Of a stretch of DNA of 64,000 nt, positions 34,461 to 44,234 are shown in pieces; within the stretch, counting starts at the first letter, position 1; each line of letters opens with the position of its first letter. Source of the stretch: Phragmites australis (taxonomy: Eukaryota > Streptophyta > Magnoliopsida > Poales > Poaceae); contig NC_084927.1 of NCBI RefSeq assembly GCF_958298935.1, positions 10,382,001 through 10,446,000 on the forward strand, written 5' to 3'. Position numbers and translations under genes: made by a program. The notes under the pieces are model-generated. The model had not been told where the DNA came from, made no database searches, and saw nothing but the letters and a program-made list of their open reading frames with translations.

Positions 34461-35960
34461 CCCGCGGCCTGGAGCTGTGGTGACCGCTTCTAGGCCACCG
34501 CCGACTCAGTCTACACCACAGTCCTCTCAGGCAACCCATGTCCCCAAGAGTGACCGAGCACGCCACACCGATGTCGACGAGGTTAAGGAGGGTGATACCG
34601 TCCTGATGGGTACGTTGAGTATGAGTTTCAATTCTGTTGTCATTCCTGCATTGGTTCTGTTTGATTCCGAGGCCTCTCACTCCTTCATAGCTATGAGATA
34701 TACCTAGTGGCATGGGCTGAAAGTCAGCGCCACCACTTCACCGTATGTCATCGATGCACCCAGGGCCAAGATTCTAGTGAGTCAGTGTGTGCTCAGGGCG
34801 TCAGTCATTGTCAATGAGACGCATTTTGGTGCAAACTTGCTGGTGATGGACTCAAAGGGGATAGATGTCATTTTGGGAATAAACTGGCTCACCAAAAATG
34901 AAGCTGTCATGGAATGTGCTCAGCGAACCATCACCCTAAATGGTCCGTCCGACACTAGGATTCAGTTGAAACTTGAGGGTGTCAGTTCTTGTCTCTTTGC
35001 TTTGAAGGCTGTCCCCACCACAGACCTGTTGAGTACTCCTGTGGTGTGAGAATTCCTGGATGTCTTTCCAGATGAATTGCCAGGAATGCCGCCCGATCAA
35101 GCAGTTGAGTTCTCAATTGATCTCATGCCTGGAGCAGCTCCAATTTCCTAGAAATCTTCCAAGATGCTGTCAATAGAGCTAGTTGAGCTGAAGAAGCAGC
35201 TTCAGGAATTGCTATCCAAGGGATTCATTCGTCTGAGCTCCTCATCCTGGTGATGATCGGCACTCTTTGTGAAGAAGAAGGATGACACTCTGCGAATGTG
35301 TGTTGATTAGCGCCTGCTGAATGAAGTCACAGTGAAGAACAAGTATCCTCTCCCTAGGATTAACATCTTGTTTGATCAGCTAACCAGTGCCCGAGTCTTC
35401 TCGAAGATTGACTTGAGACTGGGCTATCATCAGATTAAGGTCCGACCGGAGGATATCCCAAAGACGGCTTTCTCGACCCGCTACGGGCTATATGAATTCA
35501 CCGTCATGTCCTTCGGATTGACGAATGCACCGGCATTCTTCATGTACTTGATGAACATGGTGTTTATGGAGGAATTGGGTAAGTTCGTCATGGTTTTCAT
35601 CGATGACATTCTCATATACTCCAAGACTGATGAAGAGCATGTTGAGCACCTCCGTATTGTTCTTGGTCGACTCAGAAATCATTAGCTTTATGCCAAGTTC
35701 AGCAAATGCAAGTTTTGGCTCAGGGAGGTAGCTTTTTTGGGTCATGTGCTGTCAGAGAATGGTGTTGCAGTTGACCCGAGCAAGGTGCAGGATGTGCTCA
35801 ATTGGGTTCAGCCCAAGAATGTCACTGATATCTGAAGTTTTCTTGGACTCACGGGTTATTACCGCCGGTTCATTGAGAATTTCTCCAAGGTAGCCAAGCC
35901 GATGACTGAGTTATTGAAGCAAGGAAACACATTTGAGTGGTCAGTTAAATGTGAGTCTGC
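34384..35960 (+). pseudogene. N2 protease and reverse transcriptase
   Basis: One frame from the knuckle onward. The protease site is LFDSEASHSF (aspartate codon at 34663); the glycine of DSG is replaced, which should disable it. ILGINWL is the second loop. RT shows [51 protein letters not shown] and the catalytic [10 protein letters not shown] near 35600. It continues with [17 protein letters not shown] near 35850. In-frame stops occur near 35049, 35149, 35253, 35310, 35683 and 35835. Several fit TGG, CAG or CGA changed at a C or its partner G. Confidence 0.85.
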
Positions 35961-36459
35961 TTTCCGGACTTTGAAGAAGCTACTCACAACTGCTCCCATT
36001 CTCGCTTAGCCAGATGTGAACAAGAGCTTTGATGTTTATTGTGACGCCTCTGGCATAGGCCTCGGCTGTGTCCTTATGCAAGAAGGCCAGGTTGTCGCTT
36101 ATGCCTCAGGATAGTTGAAGCACCACGAGGAGAATTATCCGACACATGACTTAGAGCTGGCTACAGTCATGCACGCTCTGAAGATCTGGCGTCATTATCT
36201 GATGGGGAACTTGTGCCGTATCTATACGGATCACAAGGGTTTGAAGTACATTTTCACTCAAGCCGGTCTGAGCATGTGGCAGCGAAGATGGCTCGAGTTG
36301 ATCAAAGATTACAAACTAGAGGTTCATTATCATCCAGACAAAGCGAATGTGGTCACCGATGCACTAAGCCGGAAAGCTCATTGTCATTGCCTTAGAGTGG
36401 AGCCCAGAAATGCCACACTTTGTGATGATTTTCGCGTCTTGGGCTCAAAATGGTTCTAG
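35961..36459 (+). pseudogene. N2 RNase H
   Basis: Continues in the RT frame with [25 protein letters not shown] near 36030. After a stop near 36113 follow [21 protein letters not shown] and [13 protein letters not shown], then [11 protein letters not shown] near 36350. These are the acidic residues and order of gypsy RNase H, which degrades the RNA strand during cDNA synthesis. A frameshift follows near 36440. Confidence 0.82.
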
Positions 36460-36557
36460 ATGGCTTCCTTGCCAATTTGGAGATCAAATCCACTCTCCTG
36501 GATTATATCAAAGCAGCTTAAAAGGATGACAAGGGCATGGCCTGAATCCGGGAGAAG

Positions 36558-37920
36558 ATGAAGATCGGCAAGGCTGTATACTTCTCTGAAGATGATCAGG
36601 TTGTTCTGTGGTTTGGGAACCGCCTAGTGGTTCCAAGGGTCGAAGCATTATGGAAGAAGATCCTTGATGAGGCTCATGATTCATTATTGTCCATTCATCT
36701 GGGGAGCACGAAAATGTATCAAGACCTTAAGCCATGGTTTTGGAGGACTCGCATGAAGTGAGAAATTGCTCGGTATGTCTCCGAGTGTGATGTCTACCGA
36801 AGGGTGAAAGTCGAGCACCTCAAGCCAGCCAATACACTTTAGCCTTTGCCCATTTCTTCCTGGAAGTGGGAGGAAATTAGAATTGATTTCATTACTAGCT
36901 TGCAATGACCTCGAATGGGTACGACTCCATATGGGTGATTGTGGACCGATTGACAAAGTCCGCTCATTTCTCGCCTATCAAGACCACATTCTCAGCCAAG
37001 CAATATGCAGAGTTGTACCTCACCAAGATAGTTTGCCTTCATGGTATTCCGAAGAAGATTGTCTCCGATCAAGGCACGCGGTTCACTTCTTATTTCTGGA
37101 CGAGCTTCCAAGAGGCTATGGAAACCGAGATTTTTCATAGCACGGCATATCATCCTCAGACAGACGATCAAACTGAACGGGTGAATCAAATTCTTGAAGA
37201 TATGCTCCGTGTGTGTGTTCTCACTTATGGGAATAGGTGGGACCTATGCTTGCCATTTGCGGAATTCTCATACAACAATAGCTTCCAAGCGAGTATGGAG
37301 ATGTCACCGTTTGAAGCTCTATATGGTCGAAGGTACCAAACGCCACTGAATTGGTCCAAATCCGGCGAATGGCCTTTCCTAGGTCCAAACTTAGTCAAGG
37401 AGGCGGAAAATCATGTTCTGAATATCTGCAAGAGTCTTCTCACGGCTCGATCCCGGCAAAAGAGCTATGCGGATCGTCACCGCTGAGACCTCGAGTTCAC
37501 AATTGGAGATCATGTGTATCTCAAGGTTTCACCGCTCAAGGGTGTTCGATGATTCCAAGTTCGAGGCAAGTTAGCACCTCGATATGTGGGATCATTTCAA
37601 ATTGTTGCTCAACGTGGAGAAGTGGCATATCAACTGGGCTTGCCTTCGTCTCTCTCTGCCGTGCATAGAGTCTTCCATGTGTTGCAACTGAAGAAATGCC
37701 TCTGAGTTCCAATCGAGGTCATTGATGTTGCACCCCAAGAGTTGTAGCCGGATTTGTCATATTGTGAGCAGCCGATAAGGATTTAGCGTGAAGCCGAGTG
37801 CAAGACGCGGAGAAGTTCCATCAAATTCATCAAAGTCCAATGGAGCAACCACTCGGAAGATGCGGCAACTTGGGAGCGTGAGGATAAAATCTACTTCGAG
37901 TATCCTGAGCTCTTTGCGAG
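36558..37920 (+). pseudogene. N2 integrase and chromodomain
   Basis: The zinc-binding part (ILDEAHDSLLSIHLGSTKMY) is at 36658-36720; a stop at about 36760 and a frame change precede the core. The core at 36905-37486 has [28 protein letters not shown] (second catalytic Asp intact) and YHPQTDDQTERVNQILEDML (catalytic Glu). ADRHR ends this frame at a TGA. Downstream, in pieces, are VFHVLQLKKCL and the chromodomain with VQWSNHSEDAATWERED near 37840-37890, ending EYPELFAS just before the LTR at 37921. Confidence 0.82.
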
Positions 37921-39599
37921 TTAAAATAATGCTAACTGAAAGCCTTTCCTTGAGGATGGCCGGGATACTCTGGGCCAGTCAAATAAAAAGCAGTAACCGA
38001 GCACCTCTTCCGGAGGGTCACCCAGAGGGTCCGAGCCTGGACACTCCGAACCAGTCCGGGTACTCCGGATGGCTGTTATTTTCTAGTTTTCATTTAGATC
38101 GTTTAGTATTGCATTGATTTGTGTATCTTCTACTTCTAGCATGTTGTTAAGCAATGTGGCATGCATTGTTGCACTTTATTCACTCATGGCATTGCACGTG
38201 TTATTCTTTTTAGAGGACATCAAGCCGGTGATCCAGGAGAGCGAGGGAAACTTTGGGTAGCCACCTGAACAGCGAGGCAAGCATCTAACATATTGCACCC
38301 TATCGGTTGAATTGAATGAAGTCTAAATATTGATAAATTATGCTTATGTATAGTTTTGCATGTATAGGGGGTCGATGTCGAGAACAATGGGTAGAACCTA
38401 CGCCAATTGCATTCTTCTACCTTGATGACTTGTTCATCCATGTTCTTCGTAGCTTTGAGATGATGTTATGTCTAGGTACAAGTTCAACTTATATGCTAAG
38501 CCATGGTTAGGCCTTTCAGTAGAAGTCGAACGACGGTGTTTTTCGTTGTTCTCAAGCATAGGATTTACTTTTGTCGCACAAATACATGGTTGAGGTTGTT
38601 ATGGTTGGTTGAGTGGTGAGTACGAGACAAGATATGGGTGGTGTTAGGGGTGTCATCTTCCCTCAAGGAAAGTCTGGGGGCAGTTCGGGAAAGGAATTTG
38701 GACACTGTAGGCTGCTTGCATCGTTTCAGGTCGTCCGTCGGTACAGTTTGCTTTAGCACTTACCTTACTCACCACATGTCGATCTAATGGTAAGGCGAAT
38801 TGAATATCTTTGCAGTTGTGGCTTTGTGGAGCCTGAACATCGACGGTGTGAGCGGGCGGGCTTGTAAGTGGTACTAGTTTGCTCTGGGAATAGTTCTAGT
38901 ACCACCATGCCAAGCGATGCATGCCGCACATGGTTAGGGCTGGGTTGGAAAGGTTGACACGGGTACCCCCTTATGTGTACTTTAGCGGGTGGCACAAACC
39001 ATATGGTTCCCGAGTCGTGTGGGTCCAGGAGTATCCCCTTGCAGGGTGTAAAAATAGTTTGAACTGCCGCTCTCTCATTCTTGAGTATGCTATGGTTTCA
39101 TTTGTACTGGTTGTAGAGTTCTCACTTGTGGTTGATGGTTCAGATATGTGGTAGGTGGTCGAGATGGCACTTGTTATACAATGATACTATTGTGGTTACA
39201 GTTTCATATGATCAGTTGGTAGTTGCAGAGTAATTTCATATATGTTGGTTAAGTTAGTTGCTCACACATATGTCTAGGTTTCTTACCACTTTAATTAACT
39301 TAACCGCATGTTTATGTTCTTGCTAACAGCTCAATGCATAATCCTTGGAGTCGGGATATTATATACCCATATTGTGTAAGTCTTGCGAGTACCTTCGTAC
39401 TCAGGGTGTTGCCCTTAAGTTGATACAGGTACTCCGGCTGTTGAGGAAGGGGCGATGTTCAGCTACTTTGCACCTACCGATCAGGGTGGCAAGCAGGAGT
39501 AGTGCATCCTACTCCGAAGCTCGAGCTTTTGGAGTGGAGCCTAAGGGCATATGGCTCCACTCTCTTTTGTTGTCTAGTTTATTCTTTCCGCTGCGTAGA
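37921..39599 (+). repeat. N2 3' LTR, part 1 (5'-truncated)
   Basis: Starts abruptly at TTAAAATAATGCTAAC, equivalent to 31079 in the 5' LTR. The first 1012 bases of the LTR, the polypurine tract and any 3' untranslated region are missing. It runs to the solo LTR insertion. Confidence 0.88.
39595..39599. repeat. Target-site duplication of the solo LTR, left copy
   Basis: GTAGA, repeated at 42632-42636. The unoccupied homologous site in the N2 5' LTR near 32744 has one GTAGA. Confidence 0.92.
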
Positions 39600-42500
39600 T
39601 GTAACACCCAAAACTTCAAAATTTGCAATAATTTAAAATTTTGCTAGAAATTAAATAGGTGGATTTCATTTTAGCTCTATAGGAAATTAATTTCTAAATT
39701 TAATTTGGAATAGGTTGAATGTTTGTCGCATTCATGCTGTTGTAGTTGCAATAAGGTTTTATTGTGTGGAAAATTTTGCTAAAATTCGCTATAGTTCGCT
39801 CGTTTAAAATCCCTTTTGAAAATAGTTTGAAATCTAAAAAAAGAAAAAGATTTCTAAATAGAAAATCCTTCTTGGGCCGTCTTCCCCGCGCCGGCCCAAC
39901 CCGCCTCCTTCCCCTCCCTCTTCCCTCCCGCCGTGGGCCGCGCCCCTCTCTTCCCCGCGCTGGCCCGCAGGCTGAGCCGGCCTGCCGCGCCCACAGAGCC
40001 GCCTCACCTCCGCCAGCCTCGCTGCCAAGTGGGCCTGGTTCCGAGCCGAGCCGCCCGCCCGCCCGAGCTGCCGAGCCGTCGGCTCGCCTCCTTCTTCATC
40101 CCGCCACCGGACGCCGACGCCCCCAATCACTGCAGCCATTTCAAATCGAAGCCTCCCCGTGCCATAACTCCCCAATCAAACCACACCACCGTGATCGCCG
40201 CCCCCTATTCCCTCCATTTGAGCCGTTTCCCCCTTGAATTCCCACTCTTTTGCATGGAAACCGAAGCTTTTATTTCATTTGGGCCGCCGGCCGAATCTCC
40301 TCAAATCCGGCCGTTCCACTCCTCCTCTCGGGTATATAAGGGCTCCATCAGCATCCTTGCTCGGTTCCGCACCCGAATACCCCGTTTCCCCTCTCTCTTG
40401 CACACGGATTCGAGCCGCCGCCGTCACCACCATTGTCGCCGGTAAGGAACTCGGCCGCCGCTCGATTTCTCCTCAACCGAACCTCGTTTGAGCTCATTCT
40501 TCGCACTATTGGTGCCGCCGGACCTCTAGGAGCTCACTCCGGCGCTTCTTGGAGCTTCATCCGCCATCGGACGCCGTCCCCGCCAAGACCGAACTCCTCC
40601 GCCCGCCGTTCTCCATCGTCGGCCACCTCCGGACCTCTTCCGCCGCCGACAAGCCCGCTGTGAGACTCCCCGCGAGCTCCTCGTTATTTTGTGCCAAGTC
40701 CCGACTTGATCCGTGGCCGGATGCGCCTTTTGCGCATCGCCGGTGAGCCCGCCGCCGTCCCCGTCATCGCCGACCGCCGCTCCCGCCGTTGAAAACCGCC
40801 GATGCCACCTCTTTTGATTTCCGGCCGCCGGATCCCGGTTCATCGGCCCAGATTAGACCGGCCAATATTATACCCCTTCGGTCCACCATGGACCGGTGGA
40901 CCGATGCTCTTTCAGTGGTCCACATGCCCCGTAGACCAATTCCATATCTTTTCCAATTGAGAAATAATTCCGTATTTGTTTTATTACGTCATAATCCAAT
41001 TTTCAGTATAAAAATAATTCGGTTTATTCTCTGGAAAACATGTAAAATTTGCTAAAAGCCCCTACATCTTCAAAAGCTTATAACTTTTTGCTCGTAGCTC
41101 CGAGTTAGGCGATTTTCACATCAAAATGTTCGTAGCGTCGTGTAGAATCTTTTTGTGGAGTTTTTGAATAGTTTCAGTACTGTTTGGTGAACTGTTATTA
41201 GAGTTTTGTTTTGTGTGTGCTTTTCCGGTCCGTCGTTTAGGAGTTGAGCAGTTCGGCAACCTCCAAGACCAAGTTTTCGAGGATTTTGAGCAGCAACACG
41301 GTGAAGGCAAGTGCCCTTGAGCATTTCTATCCAGTTTTAGGATTTGTAGGTGTAGTTTTTATCCTTCAATATGCATGCTGTCCAAAATGATATCCTATGC
41401 TAGGGTTTACTAGTTTTGACTTGATATTTTCCTTGTCGCCGTTGATGTATCATGTTAAGAAGATGGGTAGATCATGCTAGTGCTGTCCGGGTGGGGAAAA
41501 ATGGTTAATATTGATTAATGAACTATGTAACATTGTTCGGGTGGAAAAATGGTAATTCTTTTTGTAGCAACATGGTATAGGTCTTCCCCGACAGAATGGA
41601 TGGATTGTGGTGGTGCCTATGGCAAGTTTGTGTATGTATCTGTATGGGGTCCTAAGGACCGGTTCTTGGACATGTAACCAAGTTATATCCGTACAACCAC
41701 GAGGCCTATATGGGTACGGCCTGGCCAAATAATTAGCGACCACCAATTCTGTGGGCATCATTGGACGAGTATGTGGCACAAGAGGGGGCTTCTGCAGCGA
41801 CTCGGTGGACTGTTAGTGGTGAAACCTTAGTGGGTGCCTACAAATCGGTGGGAGCTTTGTAAAGGCCTTGTAGTGAGACCCCGACTCCTTACCCCGGAAG
41901 TATAGAGTAACAAGGGAATCACGACTCGTGGATCTGTGCAAACTCTGCAGAGTATCAAACTGGTCGATCAGCCGTGCTCACGGTCAAGAGCGAGCTTGGA
42001 CTTCTTCAAGATTAGTTGGATCTGGGTTTTGGTATGGTTGGTCGGGTAGCCAGGTAATGGGATTATCTGGTGAGCTTTGGGTAACCGGATATGGGATATC
42101 CGGTGAGTCAAATCCTTTGGTTGTAGCAAGTGTCTTCACACTTAGTAAATAGGATGCCTGTTGTTGGAGGTATAGGTTAAGTCACAGTTTTAGTTGCTTA
42201 GTGCTAATAACCCATGTCAAGCCTTTTCTTGTCTAAAGCCTCATACCATACTTTCCCCTGCACTTGCGGAGTACAACCTTTTGTACTCACCCTTGTTATT
42301 CTCCACCCTGCATTCTTCCGCCAATCAGAAGCTGTCTTTGAAGCTGGTGCCTTCGACAACGACAACTTCTATCCCGAGCTGCTGTTCTAGGCTGTGGAGC
42401 CCCCGGTCGATGTCTTCGCCTGTGGAAGCTGGAGCCGCTGGCGCTGAAGACCACTCTTGTCTCCCGCTGTGTTTTCTTTCAGACCCTCGGGTCATTTTGT

Positions 42501-42631
42501 AATAAAGTTAAGTACGATGTAATAATTGCACTGTGATGATAACACTAATGATGTAAGCGCATGTATGGAAGTTGTTCCTGGCATACATGTGTTGTGCCTG
42601 GTTTTGTCTATTTTAAAAACCGGGTGTTACA
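39600..42631 (+). mobile_element. Solo LTR of the Tekay-1 family
   Basis: 3032 bases from TGTAACACCC to GGGTGTTACA, with GTAGA on both sides and no internal element sequence. It is the plus-orientation relative of the Tekay-1 LTR at 6328-9341: for example, the segment before 41340 with CAGCAACACGGTG matches inverse sequence around 7630. A solo LTR arises by recombination between the two LTRs of a full element, deleting the interior. It contains a GC-rich block (39880-40850) with a TATA box at 40333-40340. Confidence 0.93.
40333..40340 (+). promoter_or_regulatory. TATA box in the solo LTR
   Basis: TATATAAG in CTCGGGTATATAAGGGCTCC inside the GC-rich block. I could not find the same box at the aligned place in the Tekay-1 LTR. 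Confidence 0.55.
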
Positions 42632-42923
42632 GTAGATCTTTGGATAGTTAGGAGTTGAGGGGTTTTTGTCTCCTCCAAGCTCACTTTTGTTATAAATTGT
42701 TGGAATCAGTTGCATGCTTAATTTTTGTAATATAAATATTTATTACTTGCTCTTTATTAAGCTATGTTGTGATGTACTATGTTGGAGGCATGTGTTCCCA
42801 TCCTTGGGCACAAAACACGTGCCAGGACTACCGGAATAGGATTCTGGTTAATCGTCAAGGTTGGATTATGAATAATGATCCTCCTGATGATTAATTAGAA
42901 TACTGTTTGGACGGTTCCTCACA
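42632..42923 (+). repeat. N2 3' LTR, part 2
   Basis: Continues the LTR after the solo LTR, starting with the second GTAGA and ending CCTCACA. It matches 32745-33024. Confidence 0.88.
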
Positions 42924-42928
42924 TTGAT
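42924..42928. repeat. Target-site duplication of N2, right copy
   Basis: TTGAT immediately after the LTR end CTCACA, matching 30062-30066. Confidence 0.9.
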
Positions 42929-43195
42929 TAACACAGTTTTCATGGAGGAACTCAACAAATTTGTCGTGGTTTTCATCGATGATATTCTCATATACTCCAA
43001 GATGGAGGTAGAGCATGCAGAGCACCTCCGTGTTGTTCTTGGCCGACTTCATGATCACCAGCTCTATGCCAAGTTTAGAGAGTGTGAGTTCTAGCTCAGG
43101 GAGGTTGCTTTTTTGAGGCATGTGCTATCCGAGAATGGTGTTGCTGTTGACCCAAGCAAGGTGCAAGAAATCCTCAATTGGATTCAACCCATTAA
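42929..43195 (+). pseudogene. N1 reverse transcriptase, continuation
   Basis: Resumes the RT cut at 30066: [24 protein letters not shown] (catalytic FIDD), then [21 protein letters not shown], a stop near 43094 and VDPSKVQEILNWIQP. N1 ends here; the following sequence is unrelated. Confidence 0.85.
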
Positions 43196-44234
43196 GAGCA
43201 TCGATCACACTCACTCTCTCACACACTCTCTCAATCTCTCCCTCACTCAAGCCCTAGAGAGAGAAGAAGAGATCACCTCAATGGATTCAACGACTGGAGA
43301 TCGATAGAGGGGACTCCCTCGAGCTTCCCGGAGGTTTCCTTGAGCTCATCCCCTTCATCCTCTTCATCGGGGAGTTCTTATGCAAGTTCATTCAACCGCA
43401 AGCCTATACTCCACCTCCTTTAGCTCTCACCGCACCTCACCCACCGCAGCTCGAAGGGTCTCAACATCACCTCACACACCGCCGACACATGGGCTGCGTT
43501 GGTCGCATCGGCGAACTCCCTCGCCTCCCGGAGATCTTCAGCAGCCTTCCACGCCTTAGCCTCCACACTCTCTTGCTTCAAAGCCTCCTCCTGCTGGAGA
43601 CCCTCCTCATGCTCGCGGAGCACTGTCTACCCCTGAAAGCGACCCTGACAGCCCTGACAATGTGACGCTGGGTCACAATTGGCAACTAGCTCACCCCTCA
43701 GGGTGCATGAACCATAATAGTTACTATTGTAGATATTTATCCTCTATAGGGTAAAAAGTAGTTATCTGGGATAAAGCCGAGTAATTCAGACAGGTCCTAG
43801 ATATTTTTACATCGTGATAACTTGTACACTAAGCTGCATACCACCCTATAAATAGGGGGTCATGGTCATCTGGGAGGAAGAGGTCACAAGGAGAACGCTC
43901 AAGACAACACATAGGACACAGAGGTTCCCAAGCACTAAACCACACTGTGATACCCCCCCCAGACCGATCTATTTTTCTACCATCAATACATTTGTGGTGT
44001 TCCTTCCTCTAAAACTTCGTCCCCAAGCTTGAGTCTCCTCCTTAGAAGAAACTCTCGTTGTACTTGCAGGGGCAAGACGAACTCTTACTCCAATAGTTGA
44101 ACAACACCTAATCATAGTTCCCACCAGTATGATTGACCAAATAGAACAAACCATCAAGCTCTACTCATGTGAGTTTTTTCTTGTCACTCATAACTAAGAG
44201 TCCGACTGGTTAACTAGTTTTACACTCTGCAGAG
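43196..44234. other. Low-complexity DNA, coiled-coil fragment and LTR remnant
   Basis: 43203-43270 is CT/CACT-rich simple sequence. The minus strand at 43623-43420 can encode a Glu/Ala-rich helix (EEGLQQEEALKQESVEAKAWK) like the coiled-coil part of the Tat antisense gene, at the expected place before an LTR. About 43680-44090 looks like an LTR: TATA box at 43847-43854 (TATAAATA), purine leader, C run near 43951. I could not find its exact ends. 44216-44234 nearly repeats 44855-44873, suggesting the next LTR landed in a relative of itself. Confidence 0.45.
43847..43854 (+). promoter_or_regulatory. TATA box in an LTR remnant
   Basis: TATAAATA in CACCCTATAAATAGGGGG, followed by a purine-rich leader as in other LTR promoters here. 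Confidence 0.5.

Larger units (their letters stand above)
30067..42923 (+). mobile_element. Tekay-type gypsy element N2 nested in N1
   Basis: Flanked by TTGAT on both sides. It begins TGTCACGTCCC and ends CCTCACA. Contents: 5' LTR (30067-33024), primer site, gag, protease, RT, RNase H, integrase and chromodomain to about 37920, then a 3' LTR lacking its first kilobase and itself interrupted by a solo LTR. Pol is full length but carries many stops. Confidence 0.9.
26098..43195 (+). mobile_element. Tekay-type gypsy element N1, split by copia-2 and N2
   Basis: Comprises a partial 5' LTR (26098-27517), primer site, gag, protease and RT up to 30066. The RT then resumes after the inserted element N2 at 42929 and runs to about 43195, where N1 is truncated. 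The two RT halves join smoothly across N2: FFMYLI on the left and [23 protein letters not shown] on the right. N1 and N2 are related families with alignable LTRs and gags. Confidence 0.85.

Noticed and set aside
39764..40843. Several open frames in the GC-rich block of the solo LTR
   Set aside because: Same reason: low complexity, overlapping on both strands, no domain.
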